In this document: in pieces, positions 35,645 to 44,744 of the stretch | How positions within the stretch are numbered: the stretch's first letter is position 1 | Layout: each line of letters starts with the position of its first letter | NCBI GenBank assembly: GCA_002379985.1 | Contig: DFVG01000047.1 | Coordinates: 38,961 to 102,960, forward strand | Reading direction: 5' to 3' | Source: Flavobacteriaceae bacterium UBA4166 | GTDB taxonomy: Bacteria > Bacteroidota > Bacteroidia > Flavobacteriales > Flavobacteriaceae | Length of the DNA stretch: 64,000 nt | The notes under the pieces: generated by a model | What the model was told of the DNA's origin: nothing | Seen by the model: only the letters and a program-made list of their open reading frames with translations | Database searches by the model: none | Program-made: the position numbers and the translations under genes

Positions 35645-36251
35645 CTACAGGAGTATTTAAAGTTCGTTCAGAAAAGATGATACGTGTGTAATCTTGAGTA
35701 GGTTCTATGAGTTTCACTTCGTGAACCATGCCGGTTTTCTTCTGAAATAACAACTCGAATGCAGCGATATACCGACTCATTTTCGGGTCTTTCGGAACAA
35801 AAACCACTTTATTCCATTCGGGCGATACGAAAAAGGTCCTGTTGAAATCCCCGGCCGAAAACAGGTTTCCTTTCACGCTATTGACAATCAATTGGTTCAT
35901 CTGTTGAAAGAGTTCACTGCTTCCCATATCGATGGTGCTTTTCTTTCCGGCATCGTCAATATGTAATCTATCTCCTTGAAAGATCACCACATAGGAATAA
36001 GGATCGGTATATTCCCAACGCACCTTATCGGGCGACTGAAATATCATTTTTCCTTTGGTTTCTATGTCATTCGACAAGAAATCCAAATGCTTATACTGCG
36101 TGAATTTCGTGTGTATGGAGGTGGTCGTTTCTGCCAAGGCTTTAACTTGAGCAATCAATTCCTCCTGTTGCGCTGAAGACATAGGACGTTCCTGTGCCAT
36201 CAAGGGCACAGCAACTAATAGCATCAATCTTACAATCCACCACTTAATCAT
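35622..36251 (-). CDS. LolA-like periplasmic carrier protein
   Basis: The 209-residue protein has a cleavable signal peptide (ending near AQE, residue 20) and the LolA pattern: FTQYKHLDFLSNDIETKGKM, FQSPDKVRWEYTDPYS and a half-barrel of beta strands. LolA carries lipids or lipoproteins across the periplasm. The copy dedicated to this cluster probably shuttles the hydrophobic pigment or its lipid conjugate from the MMPL/ABC exporters to the outer membrane. It overlaps the deacetylase gene by eight bases and the following lipoprotein gene by 23 bases, so all three are coupled. Confidence 0.85.
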   Translation of the reverse strand: MIKWWIVRLMLLVAVPLMAQERPMSSAQQEELIAQVKALAETTTSIHTKFTQYKHLDFLSNDIETKGKMIFQSPDKVRWEYTDPYSYVVIFQGDRLHIDDAGKKSTIDMGSSELFQQMNQLIVNSVKGNLFSAGDFNRTFFVSPEWNKVVFVPKDPKMSRYIAAFELLFQKKTGMVHEVKLIEPTQDYTRIIFSERTLNTPVDAAAFRH

Positions 36252-37020
36252 TTGTTTCTTCTTTTAACAGGGTATCTACCGAAACGGCCTCCCACCCATT
36301 TTGTTGCAAAAATAACAATAACCGTTCCAATACAGCCACTGTTTTCTCCCCGGTGTCGTGTAGTAATATGATATCGCCTCCTTGTATTCGTTTGGTAATT
36401 CTTTTATAGAGAAATGCTTCGGAAAGCGGTAGGGTGTCATACGACCTGATACTCCAACCAACCGCCCTGAGATCGGTTTGTTCCAAAGCTTTTTTTATTG
36501 CCGGATTGGTCACTCCGAAAGCTGGCCTGTACCATTGCAGATGTTTGCCTAAGATTTCTTGTGCTACTGTATTCGTTCTTTTTAATTCTGAAAATATACG
36601 CTGACTACCAAAGAAGCCCATATTTACGCTATGGGTATACGTATGGTTTCCTAGGGTGTGTCCTTCACGCTGAATTCGCTTCAGTATTTCGGGATACTCT
36701 TGCATCCGTTTTCCGATACAAAAAAAACTGGCGGAAGCGCGATGGTTCTTCAAAATATCAAGGATCTTCGGAGTATTTGTTGGATCGGGGCCATCGTCAA
36801 AAGTGATGGCTACTTGACGAGAATTTTTATTAGCGCTGCGATGGGTCGCATGTAGATGGTAATTCCATGAAATGTGAAAACTTCCTATGGCAGTCATCAC
36901 TAACCAAAACAAGCATGGAAGTATCAGCCAAATGTAGGAGCCTTCTGCGAAAAGGACTCCCAGTAAAGCAATAAAAAATAATAAGATGGAAAGACCGGTT
37001 ATGTTCCGGAAACTTAGCAT
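36244..37020 (-). CDS. Polysaccharide deacetylase (NodB-type) family protein
   Basis: The 258-residue protein has two hydrophobic N-terminal segments (about residues 8-48) and then a CE4/NodB domain. Motif 1 is TFDDGPDP (catalytic and metal Asp), motif 2 NHTYTHSVN (metal-binding His pair, H-x3-H), motif 3 WYRPAFG and motif 5 ILLHDTG. All catalytic positions appear intact, so hydrolytic activity is likely. Its substrate in a pigment locus is unclear; removal of an acyl or acetyl group from a conjugate, or wall modification at the site of deposition, are options. It overlaps both neighbours. Confidence 0.88.
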   Translation of the reverse strand: MLSFRNITGLSILLFFIALLGVLFAEGSYIWLILPCLFWLVMTAIGSFHISWNYHLHATHRSANKNSRQVAITFDDGPDPTNTPKILDILKNHRASASFFCIGKRMQEYPEILKRIQREGHTLGNHTYTHSVNMGFFGSQRIFSELKRTNTVAQEILGKHLQWYRPAFGVTNPAIKKALEQTDLRAVGWSIRSYDTLPLSEAFLYKRITKRIQGGDIILLHDTGEKTVAVLERLLLFLQQNGWEAVSVDTLLKEETND

Positions 37021-38078
37021 TTTTGGAAAAGAATAAAGCTGTGATTCTCTCCCCGATATTGATCATACAACAACACGGTTTCGATATGCGAAGTGCTTTT
37101 ATCGTTCAACCGAACCACATCGGGAATGGTCTGCGTTTTTAACATCTTGGCAGCCAACCAGGTTCCAAACGCAGTGGCGGTATGGAATTCGCCACAAAGG
37201 TGTTTATAGTAGGTTTGTGTCGTTTCAGAAAACAATTCATCCGCAAGAGCGTCGTAATAGGTATCATACGCTACGTCGCCGTTATTCCCTAAAATTAGAA
37301 CGTCCACAGCGGAAGGGGTCATTCCGTGTTCTTTCAAAAAGGCTTCCGCAGCTTGTGCTACCTCTTCTTCCGCTAACGTACCGTATAATTGAACATCAAC
37401 GACCTCAGCATAGGTATTCGACTTCTTTTCAGATTCTAACACAAAAAAGCCCGCGCCTTCTGCAAATACAGTTCCGGAGGTATTTGAGTCAAGCAAGGTT
37501 TGGGTTGCAATAGCCTGTTCTTTAATGTGCCCGATCAGTTGATGGATCTCAATGGTATGATCCCAGAGCTCATCCACTCCGCCCACCAGGACAGAAGCTA
37601 CCTCATCGGCTTGAAGCTGGGTAATGCTATCTAACAAAGCCGATTCAAACGAATTAGAATCATGAACATACGTTAGGTTATACCCTTTGCAATTGATTCC
37701 TAGCGCTATTTGTCCCGCTACCGTATTGTGCGTGCTTTGAATAAAGGATGTTGGCGTTAGGTATTGTTCGCCATTATCAATGATGGCGCTCACAAATTTT
37801 TCTGAATCACGAACCAACCCAAGTCCCGTGCCAGTGATGATAGCATCTACATTGTCCTTTCCGGCCTCTTGCATGGCAAAGTGCGAAGCCGTTACGCCCA
37901 TTTTAATGGCTTTGGCCATGCGTCGTGCAGCAGCAGCAGAGATATACTCTTTATAATTTGGTGCTACCACCGGAAGCACTTTTGATTCATAAAATAATGG
38001 TGTTGCTAGAAAGGAAACATCACCCCAACTCTGTTGTGCCGAAATACATCCCGTACTTTGTATATACACCTTTTTCAT
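37014..38078 (-). CDS. Ketosynthase-like chain-length-factor-type protein
   Basis: This 354-residue protein has the thiolase/ketosynthase fold (VAGQIALGINCKGYN, then SVLVGGVDEL), but the nucleophile Cys is missing: the segment at the active-site position reads TYVHDSNSFESALL. The conserved His segments are also changed. It is therefore unlikely to condense on its own. By analogy with chain-length factors of type II polyketide and aryl polyene systems, it should pair with the active ketosynthase next to it (38075-39283, four-base overlap) and help set polyene length. The pairing is inferred from order and overlap. Confidence 0.82.
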   Translation of the reverse strand: MKKVYIQSTGCISAQQSWGDVSFLATPLFYESKVLPVVAPNYKEYISAAAARRMAKAIKMGVTASHFAMQEAGKDNVDAIITGTGLGLVRDSEKFVSAIIDNGEQYLTPTSFIQSTHNTVAGQIALGINCKGYNLTYVHDSNSFESALLDSITQLQADEVASVLVGGVDELWDHTIEIHQLIGHIKEQAIATQTLLDSNTSGTVFAEGAGFFVLESEKKSNTYAEVVDVQLYGTLAEEEVAQAAEAFLKEHGMTPSAVDVLILGNNGDVAYDTYYDALADELFSETTQTYYKHLCGEFHTATAFGTWLAAKMLKTQTIPDVVRLNDKSTSHIETVLLYDQYRGENHSFILFQKC

Positions 38079-39283
38079 GAATTGGCTCTTTTAGAATAGA
38101 TCACCGTAGAACAATTTCCGCCAAACCCTAACGAATTAGAAAGCACATGGTTTAATTCTTTCTGAATTGTTTCTGTTTGAGGACGCAGTGCGAACTCCTC
38201 CATTGGGCTCTTGAAATTAAGGTTTGAAAAGATGGTATTATGTTGTAATGCCAAGACCGAGAACACTGCTTCTATCCCTCCGGCTGCTGCCAAGGTGTGC
38301 CCTGTAAACGGTTTGGTAGAACTAAAAAGTGGAACCTTCTCTCCAAACACACGCATAAAAGCTCTTCCTTCAGAAAGATCGTTGTTTCGCGTTGCTGTTC
38401 CGTGAGCGTTGATATAATCGATGTCTTCCGGAGTTAACCCGGCGACCTCCAATGCCTTTTGCATGGAGAGGGTCGCTCCATCCCCATGATCAGAAGAGGC
38501 CGTTTGATGAAAGGCATCATTGGCATTTCCATACCCGGAAACATATGCGTAGACCTTCTTGTTGCCTTTTTGGACTAACGCTTCAGACTCTAACACCAGA
38601 TACGCCGCAGCTTCTCCTAAATTGAGTCCCTTTCGATCTTGATCAAAAGGGGTATTATGTTCATCTGAAAGAATCATCAAGGCATTAAAGCCATTGATGG
38701 TAAACTTTGACAAAGGATCTGCTCCCCCTACAATCACGCGATCTAAACGACCCGTCTTGATGAGGCGCGCTCCCAACATGACTGAATTTGCTGCGGAAGA
38801 ACAGGCCGTGCTAATGGTGGTCACCAAGCCTTGGTCGATCCCCAGTTCTTTAGCGATCTTCTGACTGTGATCTCCGGCGTGATGACTTTCAATATATTTT
38901 CTGCATGCTTTGGAGGTGAGGTATTCGTAATAGTGTTTTTCGGTTTTATCCATCCCGCCCACGGTCGTAGCAGAAATAAGGCCGGTACGAATTTTTGGAT
39001 CAGCACTCAGCTTGGCGTCTTCTGCTGCCTGTTTTGCTGCCCATACTCCAAGCACGGCCGTACGCGTATAATTATGATCGTTGGGGAGGTTCAGACGTGC
39101 TTCTAGTTCCTCATTGGACCAATCGATTTCTCCTACCCAAATTGCATCGCGGTGGATCGTATCGATCTTCGAAACACGTTGTACGCCGGTAGTACCTGAA
39201 ACTAAAGAATGATAATTGCTCTGCACATCTTTTCCGATGGCAGAAATAATTCCCATTCCGGTTATGGCAACGCCTTGGTTCAT
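38075..39283 (-). CDS. Beta-ketoacyl-ACP synthase (KAS I/II type)
   Basis: An intact elongating ketosynthase of 402 residues. The active-site Cys lies in STACSSAANSV, and the two catalytic His segments are INAHGTATRNND and TGHTLAAAGG; NSLGFGGNCS closes the fold. It condenses malonyl-ACP with the growing chain. It sits 20 bases after an acyl carrier protein gene and overlaps the chain-length-factor-like gene, giving the expected ACP/KS/CLF set of a type II aryl polyene synthase. Confidence 0.93.
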   Translation of the reverse strand: MNQGVAITGMGIISAIGKDVQSNYHSLVSGTTGVQRVSKIDTIHRDAIWVGEIDWSNEELEARLNLPNDHNYTRTAVLGVWAAKQAAEDAKLSADPKIRTGLISATTVGGMDKTEKHYYEYLTSKACRKYIESHHAGDHSQKIAKELGIDQGLVTTISTACSSAANSVMLGARLIKTGRLDRVIVGGADPLSKFTINGFNALMILSDEHNTPFDQDRKGLNLGEAAAYLVLESEALVQKGNKKVYAYVSGYGNANDAFHQTASSDHGDGATLSMQKALEVAGLTPEDIDYINAHGTATRNNDLSEGRAFMRVFGEKVPLFSSTKPFTGHTLAAAGGIEAVFSVLALQHNTIFSNLNFKSPMEEFALRPQTETIQKELNHVLSNSLGFGGNCSTVIYSKRANS

Positions 39284-39303
39284 TTTTTTGGTTGGTTGTA
39301 CTG

Positions 39304-39561
39304 TTAGCGCGTACGGTGCTCTTCAATATATTCGGCCATCACTGAAACCGATTGAAAGATTTTCTTTCCTTCTTTCGGGTCGCTCAACTTAATGCCGTAG
39401 TCTTTATCCAGCATCACGATCAATTCGAGTGCATCGATCGAATCGAGACCCAATCCGTCTCCAAAAAGCGGATCGTTATCTTCAATTTCTTCCACAGAAA
39501 CATCTTCCAAGTTTAATTGTTCAATGATCTTCTCTTTTAATTCCTGTTTAAGTGCTGTCAT
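39304..39561 (-). CDS. Acyl carrier protein
   Basis: This 85-residue protein has the phosphopantetheine attachment site GDGLGLDSIDALELIV, Ser41 being the modified residue. The fold is a normal four-helix carrier. It is one of two carriers in the cluster (the other at 48960-49244) and overlaps the truncated ketosynthase-like gene upstream by 14 bases. It lies next to the KS/CLF pair, so it most likely carries the growing aryl polyene chain. Confidence 0.93.
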   Translation of the reverse strand: MTALKQELKEKIIEQLNLEDVSVEEIEDNDPLFGDGLGLDSIDALELIVMLDKDYGIKLSDPKEGKKIFQSVSVMAEYIEEHRTR

Positions 39562-40162
39562 GATGTTGTTCGTAAAGTTGTTGTATATAGTGTGTTGGTA
39601 TGTTTTCGTTCCTTATAAGATATAAAAATGCTTCATACTCTGTTTCCGTATCAAAATCAACCCAGCCACAAAGCACTGCAGGTGCTTTTTTGGTCGCAAT
39701 CAAATGATTGCAATAGGGGTGCAGGGTGTCGACATTAAAGCTGTCAAAGATAAAAAAACTATTTTCTGAAAAAAGCTGATGTCGTATGCTAATTTCGCCT
39801 AAGCAAATGTTTGGCAAGGTGTACACGAAGACAGCCGGACTGGGATAGAAAGCGTCTTTATGTTGAATACTGTGTTGATGTTTTCTATCGGAATCTAAAC
39901 TAGAAGCTCGATTGGCAAATACAAGGGCCGTTTCTTCTTGAAACGGTGTCTGCGCTGCCATTACTTCCGAAGCCATAAATGCCAGCTTACTGAGGCGATC
40001 CATTTTAAAAAACTTTGGATAGCTAATGCCCCGTTGCTGATACGCAGCTTTCATAAATGCTTTAAAGGGCAACTCTTCTTTCGAAAACCATTCTGCGCCA
40101 TTATGCCAAATGGTTCCTTTGGAAATATAACAGTAGTCAAGTATGTCAGACCCATTATTCAT
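39548..40162 (-). CDS. Short ketosynthase-like protein lacking catalytic residues
   Basis: This 204-residue protein matches only the N-terminal half of a ketosynthase. The segment DRLSKLAFMASEVM and the segment TLPNICLGEISIRHQLF align with the region leading to the active site in ketosynthases, but where the Cys should be the sequence reads FIFDSF, and the C-terminal half with both His is absent. The start at 40162 overlaps the previous stop by eight bases; an upstream ATG at 40204 would overlap it by 50. The gene is complete, with stop and start both coupled, so it appears to be a maintained short form rather than a fresh truncation. A scaffolding or length-control role is a guess. Confidence 0.72.
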   Translation of the reverse strand: MNNGSDILDYCYISKGTIWHNGAEWFSKEELPFKAFMKAAYQQRGISYPKFFKMDRLSKLAFMASEVMAAQTPFQEETALVFANRASSLDSDRKHQHSIQHKDAFYPSPAVFVYTLPNICLGEISIRHQLFSENSFFIFDSFNVDTLHPYCNHLIATKKAPAVLCGWVDFDTETEYEAFLYLIRNENIPTHYIQQLYEQHHDST

Positions 40163-41309
40163 TAGAAAGCTGTTTACAGACCAAGGCGACGTTACATCCT
40201 CCAAATCCCGATGCTGTTTTCATAAACGTAGTTATTTTTTTTGGAGTCGTTGTTTCAATCACTGCCAATGGATGCGATGTTCCCGGTTCCTCATACCCAA
40301 GCGAACGAAATAACGTATTATTTGCTACCGAATGCATCCCAACCACAAGCTCTACTAAACTCGAAGCCCCTAAGCTGTGCCCTAAATATCCTTTGAGGCT
40401 ATGAATTGGGATCTCACTCATGCCGGCACGATGAAACGCGATGGATTCCATCTCATCATTAAAAACGGTGGCGGTTCCATGAGCTGAAATGAATCCCAGT
40501 TCTTCTGAAGTAATGTTAGCTTGCGTCATCGCTTTTTTGATGCTTCGAAATAACCCTTCGCCGGTTCGCGACGGACCCGAGATGTGATTGGCATCATTGC
40601 AAGAAGCCTCTCCAACAAGTTCCATGGAAGTGGCATCGGTTCGCTCCCTATCTGAGGTCACTAATACACAAGCCCCTGCTTCTCCCAAGGTAATACCATC
40701 TCGATCTGCGGAATACGGTTTGCAAGGCATATCACTCATCGCCTGAAAAGAGGTAAAGCCACTTACCGTAAACGGTGTCACCAAATCTCCGGCCACGACA
40801 AACACATGGTCAAACTGTTGCTGTTGGATATAGCCTTTTGCTGTGGCAACCGCTAGGGCGCCACTCACGCAGGCATTGGAAAGAACGATCGGTTCTGTTT
40901 CAAACGCAAAAAAATCGGCAACGGCTCGAGCCATTTCCGGCAAATAGGCGCGACTTTTAGGAAACGGATGTTCCGTATCCAAGACATCAATATTTCCTTT
41001 TGTAGTAGCGATGATCAAGCCTACCCGATCATCCAGCTTCAGTGTTGAGGCTTTGATAACACTATCTAAGCTACAGACCAATATTTTTTCAAGTCGGGTA
41101 TATTCTTTAGAAGGGTTTAATTCCTGAAATCTGGTTTCTAGCAATTCTCTATCGATCTGTGAAGTCACAAAAGATGCCGTATGCTGATCATCGATATATC
41201 TTGCCGGGTGAATTCCTGATCGCTCTTGCTCTATGGCTTCCAAAGTCTTTCTACTCCCAATTCCATACGAAGTGATCAATTCGTGATATGAAAGGAATAC
41301 CCTACGCAT
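40155..41309 (-). CDS. Beta-ketoacyl-ACP synthase (KAS II type)
   Basis: This 384-residue ketosynthase has the nucleophile Cys in LSNACVSGALAVATAKG, the first His in ISAHGTATVFNDE and the second in LGHSLGASSLVE. The closing motif is ASGFGGCNVALV. All catalytic residues are present, so it is active in principle. It lies between the thioesterase (eight-base overlap) and the degenerate ketosynthase-like gene (eight-base overlap), and may form its heterodimer with the latter. It may handle either the aryl polyene chain or the alkyl chains of the resorcinol; sequence does not decide. Confidence 0.9.
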   Translation of the reverse strand: MRRVFLSYHELITSYGIGSRKTLEAIEQERSGIHPARYIDDQHTASFVTSQIDRELLETRFQELNPSKEYTRLEKILVCSLDSVIKASTLKLDDRVGLIIATTKGNIDVLDTEHPFPKSRAYLPEMARAVADFFAFETEPIVLSNACVSGALAVATAKGYIQQQQFDHVFVVAGDLVTPFTVSGFTSFQAMSDMPCKPYSADRDGITLGEAGACVLVTSDRERTDATSMELVGEASCNDANHISGPSRTGEGLFRSIKKAMTQANITSEELGFISAHGTATVFNDEMESIAFHRAGMSEIPIHSLKGYLGHSLGASSLVELVVGMHSVANNTLFRSLGYEEPGTSHPLAVIETTTPKKITTFMKTASGFGGCNVALVCKQLSNE

Positions 41310-41733
41310 CCAACAAACCTACTTTTCGTTTCCAAGCTTCAAAAAATGGCGGAATGGTTAACGACAGCTCACCTTCTAACGACACAAATACTTGTATGGT
41401 TTCCCCGGTACACACCAGCGCCCCTTCGGGGTTGTATATTTCATATTTGAAGATCATCTTGGCTGCTGGGGAATCGACATAGATGGTTTTAATAGTGGCG
41501 GTATCACCGTACCGCAAGGGCAACTTATGTTCGCTTTGCGATTTTACGATAGGCGTTGTAAACCCTTGATCTTTTTGGTCCAAATAGGAGATTCCATGAT
41601 GTCTTCCGAAGGCTTCACGACCATCCTCAAAATACTGAATATAATTGCCATGCCAAACAATCCCCAAAGGATCTGTTTCTACAAAGCGTACTCGTATTTC
41701 GTTGGTATACGTTATTTCTTTCTTTGTGCTCAA
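41302..41733 (-). CDS. 4HBT-type acyl-CoA/ACP thioesterase
   Basis: The 143-residue hotdog protein has the 4-hydroxybenzoyl-CoA thioesterase signature, with the catalytic Asp in RFVETDPLGIVWHGNYIQY. It would hydrolyse acyl thioesters to free acids, either releasing product or editing stalled chains on the carriers. Thioesterases of this type are regular members of aryl polyene and flexirubin loci. It overlaps the ABC permease gene by four bases and the next ketosynthase gene by eight. Confidence 0.88.
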   Translation of the reverse strand: MSTKKEITYTNEIRVRFVETDPLGIVWHGNYIQYFEDGREAFGRHHGISYLDQKDQGFTTPIVKSQSEHKLPLRYGDTATIKTIYVDSPAAKMIFKYEIYNPEGALVCTGETIQVFVSLEGELSLTIPPFFEAWKRKVGLLDA

Positions 41734-43010
41734 ATTCGATGTTGTTTTCGATGATATACTACTGCGATGCCTGTAGTAATAATAAAAAATCCTAACAGTA
41801 ATCCAATATCAGGCAGTAATTGTTGCCATGCTCCTTGTCGCAAGAACACTTCATAAAAAGCATTCAATCCCCAATTCATAGGAGATAACTTTGACAGCGC
41901 CTGCATAAAGGGTGGCATTACAAAAACCGGCACCCAAACACCTCCTAACGCTGCTAAGATCACAACAAAGGTAGCTCCAAATGGTGCCGCCTGTTCCTGT
42001 GTATTGGCCAAGGTTCCTAAAAGAAGCCCCAGCCCAATAGCTGCAAATCCTGCGCACAAAGCTACAAAGAACAATAAGAACCAGCGATTTGCAATGTCAA
42101 GTTGCGGTAGCCCAATCACGGGAAATAAGAAACGCCCGATAAGTAGCATCAATAAGAACTGTAGGAGACATACCGAGATATATACGATTGTTTTGCCACC
42201 TAATAATGTGAGGTAAGACACCGGCGCGGCTTGCAATCGGGCAAAGGTTCCTTGCCCTTTTTCCTTTACCATATTCACGGAGAGCGGCACAATAATAAAG
42301 AATATGGCAAAAAGCGCCCACGCCGGAACATTGTGTTGCGCCGAATTAAGGGTGTGATCATCGGAAGCTTCTGAGTGCCCCATCGTAATCTCTTTGTAAG
42401 CAATAAAAGGTTCTTCCGCGAAGCTGGTGGAGGATGTTTCTCCTTCATTAAGTGCTGTTTCGAAGGCTTGGTAGATCATTTCACTCTCTACCTGAGCAAT
42501 CAGTTTATCGATCCCGTTCTTTACAGAATTCTTAAAGGTTTGTTGGGTGACCGGGTCGAAGTACAGTTTGATCTCTTGGGTGGAAGTTGCTTCTGATTCA
42601 GGTATGGAATCCACCGTTTCTGCAATTCCGAAGGTCGCTAAGGTGGCATCCACTTTACCCGTTACTTTTTCTTTGAGTTCTTCGGAAAGCCCTTCAGGAA
42701 TAACTAATGCTAATTTATAGTCGCCTTGACGTACCAATTGAGCCGCAATGTCTTCATTGGAGTCTTCTGAAATTACAAACGCTTCCGAAGCTTTTAAACC
42801 TGTTAACACTTGTGCTGCTATCGGACCTTGATCTAAATCTACCCAAAGAATAGGAATCTCAAGCTGAGAAATGCTTTTAAAAGAACTGTCCTGAATCAAG
42901 GTGATGGTCACCACCAACACAATTGGCATCACAAATAAAATAGCCAATCCCCCCAGATCCCTCCGTAGCAGTTGTGCTTCTTTTCTCGCTGCCGCCCAAA
43001 GTTTATGCAT
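41730..43010 (-). CDS. ABC-2 type transporter permease
   Basis: The 426-residue protein has one N-terminal membrane helix (about 20-42), a large extracytoplasmic domain (residues 45-225) and five to six C-terminal helices (from PAWALFAIFFIIVPL onward), the standard ABC-2 permease layout. The segment RLQAAPVSYLTLLGGK is the usual coupling region. With the adjacent ATPase (eight-base overlap) it forms an exporter. In this locus it probably moves a pigment precursor or conjugate across the inner membrane, alongside the MMPL exporter. Confidence 0.9.
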   Translation of the reverse strand: MHKLWAAARKEAQLLRRDLGGLAILFVMPIVLVVTITLIQDSSFKSISQLEIPILWVDLDQGPIAAQVLTGLKASEAFVISEDSNEDIAAQLVRQGDYKLALVIPEGLSEELKEKVTGKVDATLATFGIAETVDSIPESEATSTQEIKLYFDPVTQQTFKNSVKNGIDKLIAQVESEMIYQAFETALNEGETSSTSFAEEPFIAYKEITMGHSEASDDHTLNSAQHNVPAWALFAIFFIIVPLSVNMVKEKGQGTFARLQAAPVSYLTLLGGKTIVYISVCLLQFLLMLLIGRFLFPVIGLPQLDIANRWFLLFFVALCAGFAAIGLGLLLGTLANTQEQAAPFGATFVVILAALGGVWVPVFVMPPFMQALSKLSPMNWGLNAFYEVFLRQGAWQQLLPDIGLLLGFFIITTGIAVVYHRKQHRI

Positions 43011-43743
43011 AATCTCGGAGGGCTTTACCGGTTTTTAGCAGGAATAAAGCTTCCAAATTGGTGACGCCTGCCTCTCTAATTAAATCTTTTGGCGCGCCTT
43101 GGCACAAAATACTTCCTTGATCCATGATCGCAATGCTTGAACAGAGATCTTCTGCCTCATTGAGATGATGCGAGGTGTAGACCAACGTGGTTCCGGCCTT
43201 ATTCAATGCTTCGATCTTTTTTAAGATCACTTGTTTTGACTGTACATCAACGCCCACGGTAGGTTCGTCTAAAAACAACACTTTTGGTTTATGCAAAATA
43301 CCGGCAATGAGATTTACGCGGCGTTTCATTCCTCCCGAAAAGGTCTGAATTCTTTTATGGGCGAATGTGGCAAGGCCCAGAGAATCAAGTTCTTCTTCAA
43401 TCCGGTTTTTCAGTAAGCGTTTACCGACCCCATTCATACTTCCAAAGAACATCAGATTTTCCCAAGCTGTAAGCGAGGGATACAGCGAATATTCTTGCGG
43501 TACCATGCCCAATTGCTGTTGCACTAAACGCGTAGACGTTTCAGGCGACACACCCGCAATTTGAAAGCTCCCCGAGGTAGGCGCCAGTTGTGTACATAAT
43601 ACTGAAATCAAGGTGGTCTTTCCGGCACCGTTTGGTCCTAACAAACCGAATATTTCTTGCGGTTTTACATGAAGACTGACTTCCTTCACGGAAAAATAGT
43701 CAGCACCAGCATATCGTTTGCTCAAGCCATCAATGCGAATCAT
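43003..43743 (-). CDS. ABC transporter ATP-binding protein
   Basis: The 246-residue ATPase is complete: Walker A GPNGAGKTT, signature FSGGMKRRVNL, Walker B VLFLDEPTVG and the H-loop YTSHHLNE. It is the partner of the permease encoded immediately downstream (eight-base overlap) and overlaps the BtrH-like gene upstream by four bases. The subfamily is that of ABC-2 exporters of drugs or lipids, consistent with export. Confidence 0.93.
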   Translation of the reverse strand: MIRIDGLSKRYAGADYFSVKEVSLHVKPQEIFGLLGPNGAGKTTLISVLCTQLAPTSGSFQIAGVSPETSTRLVQQQLGMVPQEYSLYPSLTAWENLMFFGSMNGVGKRLLKNRIEEELDSLGLATFAHKRIQTFSGGMKRRVNLIAGILHKPKVLFLDEPTVGVDVQSKQVILKKIEALNKAGTTLVYTSHHLNEAEDLCSSIAIMDQGSILCQGAPKDLIREAGVTNLEALFLLKTGKALRDYA

Positions 43744-44744
43744 GCTACCGTTTTTTTCAGTTTTTTGAAAAAGGCTTTTTCTTTATCAGCGATCGTTTCC
43801 AATTGTTGCGCCAACGTTTCGTATTCTCCTCCGGCGGCCAGGTTGCTTCGGTCTTTGTACACACGCGATGCCTGCAGTGCAAAATCTCTCCAGAGATCTC
43901 CAATTTGGGTCATCTCTTTCGACATTTCGTGCCATTCGGGTTTGTTTAACAGCGTAGCAGCTTCTTGCAAGAAGGCTGCATAAATGTAGCGGAAGCCGCC
44001 GCCTCCGGTGCCAATTTCCTCCTGCATCCTAACAATTTGACCCAAATAATGCTTGGCTCGTTTGGATCCTTTTTTCTTTGGCCAAGAACGCACCAATTTG
44101 GCAATGGTTTTAATTCCTTTGACACCCACATAGGGTACAGGCGCCAACATATCGCGACACGTATGCTTGATTCCTTTTAGGATGGCCGGTTCAAGATCCA
44201 CACGTTCCGGAAGTGCGATCGGATAATACATCTGCCCTTTAGGCGCAAAGGCCCCTTTGGCAAAACGCACGCGCTCTAATTCTTCGGCAGTAAGCGTGGT
44301 CACGTGTTCCATGACCGGATCACTTACAAGATAGGTATTGCCCTCTTTTCCGTAGACCACCAGATTATGAGCATTAAAGTGGAATCGATATTCTTCCGGG
44401 AAATAGCTCAAATGATACACGCCCACCTGTAAACCCACCGGGTTGTTGTTTGCCAAATTCGCATCCAGTTGTTCTTGCGCCGACTTTGGATTGCGAAATT
44501 TTGTTCTTTTGAAGGTAATCCCAACGCGTTTTGCAAACCGTTTGAAGATCATACCGGGCATCGCACGATAGGTAATTGCGGGCGCGTGATTTACTTTTAA
44601 CAAGGGAATGTAGCAGAATAGCAGTCCGGACCCAATCCCAAAAACCATAGGTTCGCTCACAGGAATACCGTGGTGGTGCATTAAATTGGAAACGACCCCA
44701 TTTTCACAGTGGGCAGATTGCTTATGGGTAAAATCAATTTCCAT
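43740..44744 (-). CDS. BtrH N-terminal-domain protein, putative acyltransferase
   Basis: This 334-residue protein has a BtrH-type N-terminal domain followed by a DUF4872-like C-terminal region. The start MEIDFTHKQSAHCENG contains the Cys near residue 14 that serves as nucleophile in BtrH-like acyltransferases, with HH in NLMHHHG and later His/Asp candidates (HFNAHNLVVYG, LVSDPV). In butirosin synthesis BtrH moves an acyl group from a carrier protein to an acceptor. Here the same chemistry could join the aryl polyenoic acid to the dialkylresorcinol to form the flexirubin ester; that is inference. It overlaps its upstream neighbour by one base (TAATG) and the ATPase gene by four. Confidence 0.8.
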   Translation of the reverse strand: MEIDFTHKQSAHCENGVVSNLMHHHGIPVSEPMVFGIGSGLLFCYIPLLKVNHAPAITYRAMPGMIFKRFAKRVGITFKRTKFRNPKSAQEQLDANLANNNPVGLQVGVYHLSYFPEEYRFHFNAHNLVVYGKEGNTYLVSDPVMEHVTTLTAEELERVRFAKGAFAPKGQMYYPIALPERVDLEPAILKGIKHTCRDMLAPVPYVGVKGIKTIAKLVRSWPKKKGSKRAKHYLGQIVRMQEEIGTGGGGFRYIYAAFLQEAATLLNKPEWHEMSKEMTQIGDLWRDFALQASRVYKDRSNLAAGGEYETLAQQLETIADKEKAFFKKLKKTVA

